Position numbers and translations under genes: made by a program. Shown here piece by piece: positions 49,348 to 58,010 of a stretch of DNA of 64,000 nucleotides. Under the pieces are notes generated by a model that was not told the DNA's origin, did not search any database, and saw only the letters and a list, made by a program, of their open reading frames with translations. This DNA comes from Novosphingobium mangrovisedimenti (GTDB lineage: Bacteria; Pseudomonadota; Alphaproteobacteria; Sphingomonadales; Sphingomonadaceae). Location: positions 62,001-126,000 of the forward strand of contig NZ_JANZXA010000013.1 in assembly GCF_025153475.1 (NCBI RefSeq). The letters are read 5' to 3'. The stretch's first letter is position 1. Each line of letters starts with the position of its first letter.

Positions 49348-51609
49348 TCAGCCCGCGATCCCGGCCGCTGCCAGAACGGCGCTGGTCAGCACGTCGGGGG
49401 CAATCGCGGTCATCGGCACGATCTGGACGGGCTTTTCCATGCCCAGCAGCATCGGACCGATGTTGGTGGCGCCGCCGATTTCGCGCAGCAGCTTGGCCGA
49501 GATGTTGGCCGACTGCAGGCCCGGCATGATCAGGACGTTCGCCGGAGCCGAGAGGCGGCAGAACGGATAGAGCGCCATGACCTTGGGGTTGAGCGCGGCA
49601 TCGGGCGCCATGTCGCCGTCGTATTCGAAGTTCGGGTTCTGCTCGTCGAGGATGTGGACGGCGCCGCGGATGGTCTCGAGCCACCGGCCCGGAGGGTTGC
49701 CGAAGGTCGAGTAGCTCAGGAACGCGACGCGCGGTTCGTGGCCCAGCTTGCGGGCGACGGCGGCGGTCTCGGTCGCGATCACCGCGAGTTCCTCGGCATT
49801 GGGGCGCTCGTTGATGGTGGTGTCGGCGAGGAACACCGTGTGCGTCTTGCCCACCAGCATGTGGATGCCGAAAGGCAGCTTGTCTTCGGCGGGGTCGAGC
49901 ACGCGGCGCACTTCCTTCATCGACTGCGCGAAGGGGCGGGTCATGCCGGTGATCATGGCATCGCCCACGCCCAGCTTGAGGAGGCCCGACGCGAAGACGT
50001 TGCGGTCGGTATTGCACATGCGCTGCACGTCGCGCTCCAGGAAGCCGCGGCGCTTGAGGCGCTCGTAGAGCATCGCGACCATCGGCGCCATGTGTTCGGA
50101 AACCGCCGCGTTCTCGATGTGGTAGCTTTCCGGATCGGCCACGCCGAGTTCGGCCATCTTTTCGAGAACGGCCTGCGTGCGGCCGACCAGGATCGGTTCG
50201 CCGTAGCCGAAATCGCGGAACTGGATCGCGGCGCGCAGGACGACTTCGTGGTCGGCCTCGGCGAAGATCACGCGCTTGGGGTTCGCCTTGACCTGCGCGT
50301 AGACATTGCTCAGCACCGAAGTGGTCGGGTTGAGACGGCCCTTGAGTTGGTGGCGATAGGCGTCGAAGTCCTCGATCGGCTTCTGCGCCACGCCCGATTC
50401 CATCGCCGCCCTGGCGACGGCGGAGGGCACGACTTCCATCAGGCGCGGGTCGAACGGCGCCGGGATGATGTAGTCGCGGCCGAACTGCTGCGTTTCGCCG
50501 TAGGCTGCGGCGACTTCCTCGGGCACCTGCTGGCGGGCGAGTTCGGCAATGGCATGGGCCGCGGCGATCTTCATTTCCTCGTTGATCGCCGTCGCGCGCA
50601 CGTCGAGCGCGCCGCGGAAGATGAAGGGGAAGCCGAGCACGTTGTTGACCTGGTTCGGATAGTCCGAGCGGCCCGTGGCGACGATGGCGTCGGGGCGTAC
50701 CGCCTTCACGTCGGGCGGGGTGATCTCGGGGTCGGGGTTGGCCATGGCGAAGATGATCGGCTCATCGGCCATGTCCTTGACCATGTCCTGCGTCACCGCG
50801 CCTGCGACCGAGAGGCCGAGGAACATGTCGGCGCCCTGCAGGGCTTCCTTCAGCGTGCGCTTGTCGGTGGTGACGGCATGGGCCGACTTGAACTGGTCGA
50901 CGTTTTCGCGGCCCCGGTAGATCACGCCCTTGGAATCGCAGACGATGACGTTGTCGTTGTGCACGCCCAGCGATTTGATCAGCGCCGTACAGGCCAGCGC
51001 CGAGGCGCCGGCGCCGTTCACCACGACCTTCAGCTTGTCGAGATCGCGACCGGTCAGGTGGCAGGCATTGATCAGTCCGGCGGCGGCGATGATCGCGGTG
51101 CCGTGCTGGTCGTCGTGCATCACCGGGATGTTCATCCGCTCGCGCAGGGTCTGCTCGATGATGAAGCACTCGGGTGCCTTGATGTCTTCGAGGTTGATGC
51201 CGCCGAAGCTGGGTTCCATCAGCGCGATCGCCTCGATCAGCGCCTCGCTGTCCTCGCTGGCCATCTCGATATCGATCGAATCGACGTCGGCGAAGCGCTT
51301 GAACAGGACGGACTTGCCTTCCATCACCGGCTTGGAGGCCAGCGCGCCGAGATTGCCCATGCCCAGGATCGCGGTGCCGTTCGAGATCACCGCGACGAGG
51401 TTGCCCTTGGCGGTATAGTCGTAGGCCTTGGAGGGATCGTCGGCGATCGCCTGCACCGGCACTGCGACGCCCGGCGAGTAGGCGAGGGACAGATCGCGCT
51501 GCGTCGCCATCGGCTTGCTGGCGATGATCTCGATCTTACCCGGCCGGATCGTCTCGTGGTAAAACAGCGCTTCGCGCTCGGTGAATTGGACCTTGCTTTT
51601 TTCGGACAA
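49348..51609 (-). CDS. maeB: NADP-dependent malic enzyme with phosphotransacetylase-like C-terminal domain
   Basis: A 753-residue two-domain protein. The malic enzyme part (1 to about 430) contains YSPGVAVPVQAI, FGGINLEDIKAPECF, MHDDQHGTAIIAAAG and the nucleotide-binding NGAGASALACTALI. The C-terminal part (about 440-753) is related to phosphate acetyltransferase and serves in regulation by acetyl-CoA in relatives. The enzyme makes pyruvate and NADPH from malate. I prefer the TTG at 51609, with GGGGAGA 6 bases before it; a GTG at 51639 has no ribosome site. Confidence 0.94.
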   Translation of the reverse strand: MSEKSKVQFTEREALFYHETIRPGKIEIIASKPMATQRDLSLAYSPGVAVPVQAIADDPSKAYDYTAKGNLVAVISNGTAILGMGNLGALASKPVMEGKSVLFKRFADVDSIDIEMASEDSEALIEAIALMEPSFGGINLEDIKAPECFIIEQTLRERMNIPVMHDDQHGTAIIAAAGLINACHLTGRDLDKLKVVVNGAGASALACTALIKSLGVHNDNVIVCDSKGVIYRGRENVDQFKSAHAVTTDKRTLKEALQGADMFLGLSVAGAVTQDMVKDMADEPIIFAMANPDPEITPPDVKAVRPDAIVATGRSDYPNQVNNVLGFPFIFRGALDVRATAINEEMKIAAAHAIAELARQQVPEEVAAAYGETQQFGRDYIIPAPFDPRLMEVVPSAVARAAMESGVAQKPIEDFDAYRHQLKGRLNPTTSVLSNVYAQVKANPKRVIFAEADHEVVLRAAIQFRDFGYGEPILVGRTQAVLEKMAELGVADPESYHIENAAVSEHMAPMVAMLYERLKRRGFLERDVQRMCNTDRNVFASGLLKLGVGDAMITGMTRPFAQSMKEVRRVLDPAEDKLPFGIHMLVGKTHTVFLADTTINERPNAEELAVIATETAAVARKLGHEPRVAFLSYSTFGNPPGRWLETIRGAVHILDEQNPNFEYDGDMAPDAALNPKVMALYPFCRLSAPANVLIMPGLQSANISAKLLREIGGATNIGPMLLGMEKPVQIVPMTAIAPDVLTSAVLAAAGIAG

Positions 51610-51725
51610 GCGATATCTCCCCGGATGCAATTGCGCCACTAACGGATGTTCGTGCGACGCGATAGGGGAAAGGCGTTACGGGGGCGCTTCACAAAGGCGG
51701 AAAGGGGACGCTAACGCTGGCGCGC

Positions 51726-54344
51726 ATGAGTTCCGGCGCAACCCCGATGATGGCCCAGTATCTCGCCCTGCGTGAGGAAGCAGGCGATTGCCTGCTGTTC
51801 TACCGCATGGGCGACTTCTTCGAACTGTTCTTCGACGATGCGAAGAAGGCCGCCGCGATTCTCGATATCGCCCTCACGACGCGCGGTGAGCACAACGGTG
51901 CGCCAATTCCGATGTGCGGCGTGCCGGTGCATTCGGCCGAGAGCTATCTGGCGCGGCTGATCAAGGGCGGCTGCCGCGTCGCCATTGCCGAGCAGACCGA
52001 AACGCCCGCCGAAGCCAAGGAGCGCGCCAGAAAGGAAGGAAGGGCCTCGAAGGCGCTGGTGGCGCGCGACATCGTGCGCTTCGTCACCGCCGGCACGCTG
52101 ACCGAGGAAGCGCTGCTGGAGCCGCGCCGTGCCAACGTGCTGGCAGCGGCCTGCGCGGTGCGCGGACTGGTAGGCCTGGCCGCCTGCGACATTTCGACCG
52201 GGCGCATGGAGCTGGAAGAATGCGCGCCGGACCGACTGGGCGCGGCGCTGGCCCGGCTGGGCGCGAGCGAACTGGTCGTGCCCGATGGCTGGGAACTGGC
52301 GCCCGACGGTTCGATTGCCCGATCCGGACACGAATTCTCCTCCGAAGGCGGGGAGGAGCGGCTGAAGGTGATCCACGGCGTCGCCACGCTCGATGGTTTC
52401 GGCACGTTCACGCGGCCGATGCTGGCGGCGGCGGGCGGGCTTATCGCTTATCTCGACCATGTCGGGCGCGGCGCCCTGCCGCTGCTGCTTCCGCCCGAGG
52501 CGCGCCGGGGCGAGGCGACGCTGGCCATGGACGAGGCCACCCGCGCCAGCCTCGAAATCCTCGAATCCGCGCAGGGCGGGCGCAGGGGCAGCCTGATCGA
52601 CGCGATCGACCGCTGCGTGACCGGCGCGGGCGCGCGCCAGCTTGCCGAGGACCTGTCCGCGCCGCTGACCGACCGCAGTGCGATTGCCGAGCGGCTGGAA
52701 CTCGTCGAATGGCTCCATGACGACGCCCTGCTGCGCGAGGACCTGCGCGCCGCGCTGCGTTCGCTGCCCGACGTCGGCCGGGCGCTGGGTCGCGTGGTCG
52801 CGGGTCGGGGCAGTCCGCGCGATCTCGGCCAGCTGCGCGACGGCCTTTCCGGCGCGCGCGTGGTGGCGGACAGGCTGGCGCGGCGCGACGATCTGCCGGT
52901 GCTGTTCGAAACGCTGCTGCCCGATCTCGGCGGCCACGGCGCGCTGGTCGATCATTTCGAGCGTGCGCTGGTGCCGGCTCCGCCGACCGAGCGCGGGCAG
53001 GGCGGCTACATCGCCGAGGGCCATGACGCCGCGCTGGACGAGCTGCGCCGGATTTCGGGCAATGCCCGCCGCGCCATTGCCGCGCTGGAGGCGAAATACC
53101 GCGAGGAAACAGGCGTCGCCGCGCTCAAGATCAAGCACAACAATGTGCTGGGCTATTTCATCGAAGTGCCCTCGCGCCATGCCGACAAGCTGATGGAAGC
53201 GGACAGCGGGTTTTCGCATCGCCAGACCATGGCCGGGGCCATGCGCTTCAACGCGCTGGCGCTGCACGAGGAAGCCAGCCGCATCACCGAGGCGGGCGCC
53301 CATGCGCTCGCGGCCGAGGAAGCCCATTTCGAGGGGCTGGTGGCCGAAGCCGTGGCCGCACGCCGCGAGATCGCCCGTACCGCCGCCGCGCTTGCTCGCA
53401 TCGACGTCGCCGCGGGGCAGGCGGAGCGTGCGGCGGAGGGGGGCTGGACGATGCCGCACGTGGTAGAGGGGCTTTCGCTCGACATCGAGGGCGGTCGCCA
53501 CCCGGTGGTCGAAGCCGCGCTCATGGCGCAGGGCGAGCGTTTCGTCGCCAACGATTGCCGGCTGGGCACGCACGACCGGCTCTGGCTGATCGGCGGCCCC
53601 AACATGGGCGGTAAATCGACCTTCCTGCGGCAGAACGCGCTGATCGTGCTGCTGGCACAGGCAGGCGGTTTCGTTCCAGCGAAGGCGGCGCGGATCGGCA
53701 TGGTGGATCGCCTGTTCAGCCGCGTCGGCGCGTCGGACAACCTTGCGCGCGGACGCTCGACATTCATGGTCGAGATGGTCGAGACCGCCGCAATTCTCGC
53801 GCAGGCGAGCGAGCAGAGCTTTGTCATCCTTGATGAAGTCGGGCGCGGCACCTCGACCTACGATGGCCTCGCGCTGGCCTGGGCGGTGGCTGAGGCGGTC
53901 CACGAGACCAACCGCTGCCGCTGCCTGTTCGCCACGCACTACCACGAGCTGGCGCGGCTGGCGGAGACTTGCGAGGCGCTGTCGCTCCACCATGTTCGCG
54001 CGCGTGAATGGAAGGGTGATCTCGTCCTCTTGCACGAACTGGCCGAAGGGCCCGCGGACCGCAGCTATGGCCTTGCCGTCGCCCGCCTTGCTGGCGTGCC
54101 ACCCAAGGTCATCAGCCGGGCCAAGTCGGTGCTCGAAAAGCTGGAAAAGGGCCGGGCCGAAACCGGCGGACTGGCGGCCGGGCTGGGCGACCTGCCGCTC
54201 TTCGCCGCCGCACAGGACGCCCGCGAGGAACAGTGCGATACCTTGCGCGACAAGCTGCGCGAGATGGACGTCGATGCCCTCACCCCGCGCGATGCCCTCG
54301 AAGTGCTCTATGACCTCAAGCGCGAGGCGGGTACCGAACCTTAA
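51726..54344 (+). CDS. mutS: DNA mismatch repair protein MutS
   Basis: An 872-residue MutS. The mismatch-binding Phe-x-Glu is in GDFFELF (Phe31, Glu33). The connector, lever (MMxxxxx) and clamp domains fill about 125-560. The ATPase has Walker A GPNMGGKST (about 622), Walker B FVILDEVGRGTSTYDG and HYHELA. A C-terminal helical tail that mediates tetramerisation is retained. The ATG at 51726 is used. It is divergent from maeB, with about 115 bases between. Confidence 0.97.
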   Translation: MSSGATPMMAQYLALREEAGDCLLFYRMGDFFELFFDDAKKAAAILDIALTTRGEHNGAPIPMCGVPVHSAESYLARLIKGGCRVAIAEQTETPAEAKERARKEGRASKALVARDIVRFVTAGTLTEEALLEPRRANVLAAACAVRGLVGLAACDISTGRMELEECAPDRLGAALARLGASELVVPDGWELAPDGSIARSGHEFSSEGGEERLKVIHGVATLDGFGTFTRPMLAAAGGLIAYLDHVGRGALPLLLPPEARRGEATLAMDEATRASLEILESAQGGRRGSLIDAIDRCVTGAGARQLAEDLSAPLTDRSAIAERLELVEWLHDDALLREDLRAALRSLPDVGRALGRVVAGRGSPRDLGQLRDGLSGARVVADRLARRDDLPVLFETLLPDLGGHGALVDHFERALVPAPPTERGQGGYIAEGHDAALDELRRISGNARRAIAALEAKYREETGVAALKIKHNNVLGYFIEVPSRHADKLMEADSGFSHRQTMAGAMRFNALALHEEASRITEAGAHALAAEEAHFEGLVAEAVAARREIARTAAALARIDVAAGQAERAAEGGWTMPHVVEGLSLDIEGGRHPVVEAALMAQGERFVANDCRLGTHDRLWLIGGPNMGGKSTFLRQNALIVLLAQAGGFVPAKAARIGMVDRLFSRVGASDNLARGRSTFMVEMVETAAILAQASEQSFVILDEVGRGTSTYDGLALAWAVAEAVHETNRCRCLFATHYHELARLAETCEALSLHHVRAREWKGDLVLLHELAEGPADRSYGLAVARLAGVPPKVISRAKSVLEKLEKGRAETGGLAAGLGDLPLFAAAQDAREEQCDTLRDKLREMDVDALTPRDALEVLYDLKREAGTEP

Positions 54345-54367
54345 CCCTGGCGCGCTAGAAGGGCGTC

Positions 54368-54562
54368 ATGATGTTCGGGCCGAAGATCACCACTGTCTTC
54401 AAGAGTCGCTGGAACGCGCTGTTCTGGGCGGGCGGGGTGCTGCTCACGGCCTACTGCTCGGTACCGTCGCCGGACCAGACCGCGCAGCAGCAGGCGGCCA
54501 AGGTTGCCGCCGCCCATGGCGAGCACAAGAATCCCTGGGCCAAGGATACGAACGCGAACTAG
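54368..54562 (+). CDS. Small single-TM protein
   Basis: This 64-residue protein has one hydrophobic segment (about 15-31, NALFWAGGVLLTAYCS) that could be a transmembrane helix or a lipoprotein-like signal, though LLTAYCS is not a clean lipobox. An alanine-rich hydrophilic tail follows. The family is not recognised. It begins 23 bases after mutS and could be co-transcribed with it. Confidence 0.5.
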   Translation: MMFGPKITTVFKSRWNALFWAGGVLLTAYCSVPSPDQTAQQQAAKVAAAHGEHKNPWAKDTNAN

Positions 54563-54568
54563 GCGGGC

Positions 54569-54886
54569 CTAGCTGTCGTCGTCCTTGAAATCGGGATCGG
54601 CAACGCCGGCGCGGCCGTACTTGTTTTCCAGATCGTCCATCGTCTCCTCGCCGCGATAGGCGGACATGTCGATGGTGCCGCTGGTGTCCATCTGGTTGAA
54701 ATGATCGACCAGATCCTGCGTGTCTGCCGGATTCAGGCTGTTGGAGAGTTTCTCGCTTTCCTCAAGGCTGAGCACGGAGGTCGATCTGGACAGGGCTTCC
54801 TCGGCCACCGACTGGGCCTGCGTTTCGGAATCCTGCTGTTCGGCATTGGTGGTTTCGGGGGCGAGGTCGTCCTTGCGCTGCGTCAT
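54569..54886 (-). CDS. Small acidic protein of unknown function
   Basis: A 105-residue strongly acidic, soluble protein with many Asp, Glu, Ser and Gln residues and no Cys. Features are a helical centre (ADTQDLVDHFNQM) and the segment RGEETMDDLENKYG. Likely partly disordered. It converges with the small TM-protein gene, stops 6 bases apart. A GGAGAC site precedes its ATG. Function unknown. Confidence 0.55.
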   Translation of the reverse strand: MTQRKDDLAPETTNAEQQDSETQAQSVAEEALSRSTSVLSLEESEKLSNSLNPADTQDLVDHFNQMDTSGTIDMSAYRGEETMDDLENKYGRAGVADPDFKDDDS

Positions 54887-54954
54887 CGCGGGTCTCCTTC
54901 GGCCGGATAACTATCCGGCGCGGCCCTGCGTTCCATCAAGACGAGCCGTTCCAG

Positions 54955-54989
54955 CAAAAAACGCCCCCGGCCTGAAAAGGACGAGGGCG
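54955..54989 (-). terminator. Intrinsic terminator downstream of the hydroxyacyl-CoA dehydrogenase gene
   Basis: On the minus strand an 8-base-pair stem with one G-U pair (CGCCCTCG / CGGGGGCG, 12-base loop) is followed by TTTTTTG. It lies 131 bases after the stop of the dehydrogenase gene, beyond the palindromic repeat, and is probably the end of the gluQRS-to-dehydrogenase transcript. Confidence 0.7.
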
Positions 54990-55010
54990 CTTCGTAGCCT
55001 TACCTATTAT

Positions 55011-55093
55011 CGTCATTGCGAGTGAAGCGAAGCAATCCAGGGCGGCTCCACACGGCTCTGGATTGCCGCGACCCTGCGGGCCTCGCAATGACG
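55011..55093. repeat. Palindromic intergenic repeat, copy A
   Basis: An 83-base element. Outer arms CGTCATTGCGAG and CTCGCAATGACG are perfect 12-base inverted repeats; inner arms CAATCCAG and CTGGATTG are perfect 8-base ones. Between them are unlike segments (TGAAGCGAAG on one side, CCGCGACCCTGCGGGC on the other), which give the element a direction. Copy B at 62432-62512 carries the same parts in reverse orientation. This is a REP- or MITE-like dispersed element. Confidence 0.85.
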
Positions 55094-55119
55094 AAGGTAC
55101 TTTCTGAGGTGATCGCGTT

Positions 55120-55989
55120 TTACTGGCTCGGGACCGGCTTCTCGCCCGAGTAGTCGTAGAAGCCCTTGCCGGTCTTGCGGCCGTACCAGCCGGCCTCGAC
55201 GTACTTCTGCAGCAGCGGGGCGGGGCGGTACTTGGGATCGCCGGTGGTCGCCTGGAACACCTTCATGATCTCGTAGAGCGTATCGAGGCCCACGAAGTCG
55301 GCCAGCGTCAGCGGGCCCATCGGGTGATTGGCGCCCAGGCGCATGCCCGCGTCGATGTCCTCGACCGAGGCCAGGCCTTCGCCCAGCACGAAGATCGCCT
55401 CGTTCAGCAGAGGGCACAGGATGCGGTTGACGACGAAGCCCGGCGCGTCGCCGGCGAGGACGACGGTCTTGCCCAGCTTTTCACCGAAGGCCTTCACGCG
55501 GCTGGTCGTGTCCGGCGAGGTGGCAAGGCCGGGGATCACTTCGACGAGGCCCATCACCGGCACCGGGTTGAAGAAGTGCATGCCGCAGAAGCGCGTCGGA
55601 TCGGGCGACTGGGCGGCCATGCGGGTGATCGGGATCGAGCTGGTGTTGGACACCATGATCGCGCCGTCCTTGAGCACCTTGCCGGCGGCCTCGAAGATCT
55701 TGGCCTTGATGTCCTCGCGCTCGGTCGCGGCCTCGATGACGAGATCGCAGCCGGACAGTGCCGAATAGTCGCCGGCCGGCGTGATGCGCGCCAGCAGTGC
55801 GTCCGCGTCGGCCTGGGTCATCTTTTCCTTGGCGACGAGCCTGGACAGGCCCTTGGCGATGCCGGCCTTGCCCTTCTCGGCGTTTTCGAGGCTGATGTCC
55901 GTGAGGATCACGTCCATGCCCTTGCTGGCTACGGTCTGGGCAATGCCCGAACCCATGATGCCCGCACCGATGATACCGACTGTCTGCAC
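55120..55989 (-). CDS. 3-hydroxybutyryl-CoA dehydrogenase
   Basis: A 289-residue 3-hydroxyacyl-CoA dehydrogenase. The N-terminal Rossmann motif VGIIGAGIMGSGIAQ, the catalytic His/Glu pair region GMHFFNPVPVMGLVEVI, and the C-terminal domain start GFVVNRILCPLLNEA are present. It oxidises 3-hydroxybutyryl-CoA in fatty acid or PHB metabolism. The GTG at 55989 follows AGGGAG by 7 bases; the frame upstream is not typical. It is the last gene of the leftward gluQRS block. Confidence 0.92.
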   Translation of the reverse strand: MQTVGIIGAGIMGSGIAQTVASKGMDVILTDISLENAEKGKAGIAKGLSRLVAKEKMTQADADALLARITPAGDYSALSGCDLVIEAATEREDIKAKIFEAAGKVLKDGAIMVSNTSSIPITRMAAQSPDPTRFCGMHFFNPVPVMGLVEVIPGLATSPDTTSRVKAFGEKLGKTVVLAGDAPGFVVNRILCPLLNEAIFVLGEGLASVEDIDAGMRLGANHPMGPLTLADFVGLDTLYEIMKVFQATTGDPKYRPAPLLQKYVEAGWYGRKTGKGFYDYSGEKPVPSQ

Positions 55990-56054
55990 GCTACACTCCC
56001 TCTCGATGAAACGAATTCGCGCGCTGCCTAGCGCTTCGCGCTTGCCGAGGGAAC

Positions 56055-56624
56055 CTAGCGATTTTGGCCTGGCACCCAAAGCACATCGTCTGCACCGTCA
56101 TCATTCAGTGCGCGGGCGAGGACGAAGAGATAGTCGCTGAGCCGGTTGATGTAGGCGAGCGCGGCCGGGTTGACCGGCTCGGTTGCCGCAAGCGCGGTGG
56201 CGCGGCGTTCGGCGGCGCGGGCCGATGCGCGGGCGACATGGACGCGCGCGGCTGCCTCGCTGCCGCCGGGCAGGATGAAGCTCCTGAGCGGCTGGAGGTG
56301 CGCGTTGACCGCGTCGATTGCCGTTTCGAGCCACGCGACCTGCGCGTTCACGACACGCAGCGTCATCTCGCCGGGTGTGAAATCCTCGCCCGGAGTCGCA
56401 AGGTCGGCGCCGAGATCGAACAGGTCGTTCTGGATACGCGTGAGCGTGGCCGCGTGCGGCGAGCCTTCCATCGCGCACACGGCAAGGCCGATCGCGCTGT
56501 TGGCTTCATCTACCGCGCCGATCGCGTCCATGCGCGCGGCGTGCTTGGGCAGGCGCGATCCGTCGACGAGGCCGGTGGTGCCGTCGTCGCCGGTGCGTGT
56601 GTAGATCTTGTTCAGTCGGACCAA
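56055..56624 (-). CDS. Cob(I)alamin adenosyltransferase, PduO type
   Basis: A 189-residue four-helix-bundle enzyme. The N-terminal ATP-binding motif TRTGDDGTTGL (residues 9-19) and the later RSFILPGGSEAAARVHVARA and INRLSDYLFVLAR match the PduO family. It transfers the adenosyl group of ATP to cob(I)alamin to form coenzyme B12. The start is TTG at 56624 with a weak GAG site. No B12 riboswitch box is visible upstream. Confidence 0.93.
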   Translation of the reverse strand: MVRLNKIYTRTGDDGTTGLVDGSRLPKHAARMDAIGAVDEANSAIGLAVCAMEGSPHAATLTRIQNDLFDLGADLATPGEDFTPGEMTLRVVNAQVAWLETAIDAVNAHLQPLRSFILPGGSEAAARVHVARASARAAERRATALAATEPVNPAALAYINRLSDYLFVLARALNDDGADDVLWVPGQNR

Positions 56625-56692
56625 GGCGTCACTCGCTCAAGAATGCGTTGCAGGCGCATTTCGCGGCACCGCTCCACGGTCGCTCCGGAAAA

Positions 56693-56926
56693 TCAACGCG
56701 TCATCGCGAGAAGCAGCGCGCATACCAGTACGGCGGCCGCCTGATACTTGATGCGGTTGAACATCATCTTGTTCTGCAGCACCTGGTTGGGCGAGGGCCC
56801 TACCGCGTCGGGATCGCGGTGAAGGTCTTCCTTGGTGCTGTTGAGGAACGCGGCAATGCCGCGCACCAGACTGATGACGACCATGATCATCAAGCCAATG
56901 ATGACGGGGATCAGAATATAGCTCAT
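56693..56926 (-). CDS. HIG1-domain-like twin transmembrane protein
   Basis: This 77-residue protein has two transmembrane helices (about 3-28 and 58-75) with a hydrophilic loop. The pattern QNKMMFNRIKYQ before the second helix resembles the HIG1 motif with R-x3-Q. In mitochondria HIG1 proteins assist cytochrome oxidase and supercomplexes; the bacterial role is unproven. It lies between pduO and gluQRS in one leftward transcript. Confidence 0.7.
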   Translation of the reverse strand: MSYILIPVIIGLMIMVVISLVRGIAAFLNSTKEDLHRDPDAVGPSPNQVLQNKMMFNRIKYQAAAVLVCALLLAMTR

Positions 56927-56943
56927 GGATTCCTATTTAGGCT

Positions 56944-57783
56944 CTAAGGCGTCCAATTGCCAGACAGCGAAATGTCCCCGGGGAAACGGTGGGCGCGCAA
57001 GGCTTCCGCCAGAGCCCACCCATCCTCGCCCGCGCGCCGCCGGTCGCCCAGCGATGGCGAACCGCGCCGCTTGGCGAGCTTTCGCCCGTCGGGCTCTATC
57101 AGCAGGCCGTGGTGGTGCCAGGCCGGCACCGGCAGACCCAGCAGCGCCTGCAGCAGCCGGTGCACGTGGCTGGCGGGAAACAGGTCCATGCCCCGCGTGA
57201 CAAGCGTGATCCCGTCCGCCGCGTCGTCGAGGGTGGCGGCAAGGTGATAACTCGCCGGCAGGTCCTTTCTCAGCAGGACGACATCCCCGAAAATCTGCGG
57301 TGTCGCCACTTGCGGCCCGGCGATTTCGTCGACCCATTCGAGCGGACCGGCAAGGTCCATGGCGCGGGTGACGTCAAGCCGCCAGGCGGCGCCTTCGGGG
57401 TTGACGTCATGATGTCGGCAGGTGCCGGGATAGATCGGCCCGTCCGGGCCCGCCTCGGTCGCGGCTGCGGTGATTTCGGCGCGGGTGCAGCGGCAGGGAT
57501 AGAGCAGGCCCATGGCTTTGAGACGCTCGCCCGCCTCCGTGTAGCGGGCAAGGCGTGCGGACTGGAATGCGACCGCGCCGTCCCATTCGAGGCCGAGCCA
57601 GCGCAGGTCGAGGAGAAATTCCTCAACGAATTCGGCGCGGCTGCGCTCGCCGTCGATGTCTTCGATCCGCAGGTGGAATTGCCCGCCGCGTTCGCGCGCC
57701 AGGTCGTGGGCGACCAGCGCGGCAAAGGCATGGCCGAGGTGCAGCGGGCCGTTGGGGCTTGGGGCGAAGCGCGTCACGATCAT
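56944..57783 (-). CDS. gluQRS: Glutamyl-queuosine tRNA(Asp) synthetase
   Basis: A 279-residue truncated glutamyl-tRNA synthetase without anticodon domain. The HIGH-like motif in FAPSPNGPLHLGHAF, the KMSKS-like GRKLAKR and the zinc-site CRCTR are present. It attaches glutamate to queuosine at position 34 of tRNA-Asp. Its length is typical. It starts 4 bases from a plus-strand ATG and shares a 227-base intergenic region, containing a tandem repeat, with the HNH gene. Confidence 0.93.
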   Translation of the reverse strand: MIVTRFAPSPNGPLHLGHAFAALVAHDLARERGGQFHLRIEDIDGERSRAEFVEEFLLDLRWLGLEWDGAVAFQSARLARYTEAGERLKAMGLLYPCRCTRAEITAAATEAGPDGPIYPGTCRHHDVNPEGAAWRLDVTRAMDLAGPLEWVDEIAGPQVATPQIFGDVVLLRKDLPASYHLAATLDDAADGITLVTRGMDLFPASHVHRLLQALLGLPVPAWHHHGLLIEPDGRKLAKRRGSPSLGDRRRAGEDGWALAEALRAHRFPGDISLSGNWTP

Positions 57784-57820
57784 GATATGGCGAGCCTTAC
57801 CGCCCGCCGCCGTCGCTGCA

Positions 57821-57902
57821 AGGATTGTGGCCGCCGCTGGGACTGTGGCCGCCTCAAGGACTGTGGCCGCCTCAAGGACTGTGGCCGCCTCAAGGACTGT
57901 GG
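57821..57902 (+). repeat. 18-base tandem repeat between gluQRS and the HNH gene
   Basis: Three perfect copies of GGACTGTGGCCGCCTCAA (57840-57857, 57858-57875, 57876-57893) are followed by a partial copy and preceded by a degenerate one (from about 57821). In the plus frame starting at ATG 57787 the repeat encodes the Cys-containing unit DCGRLK, within an 80-residue frame that ends inside the HNH gene. That frame has no ribosome site, so coding is doubtful. Slippage-prone minisatellite. Confidence 0.85.
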
Positions 57903-58010
57903 ATTGTCAGGGGACCGCAACAAAGGCGGCTTGACGACGAGTCGCGCAAATGCTGCATATGAACACATGTACTGCCATCAAACCGCAATGGCGGCCTGCG
58001 ACAGGAGGCC

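Noticed and set aside
56625..56692. Cobalamin riboswitch upstream of pduO
   Set aside because: The 68-base gap is too short and has no B12-box-like sequence.
57821..57902. CRISPR array
   Set aside because: Units of 18 bases are contiguous with no spacers and no cas genes are nearby; it is a tandem repeat.
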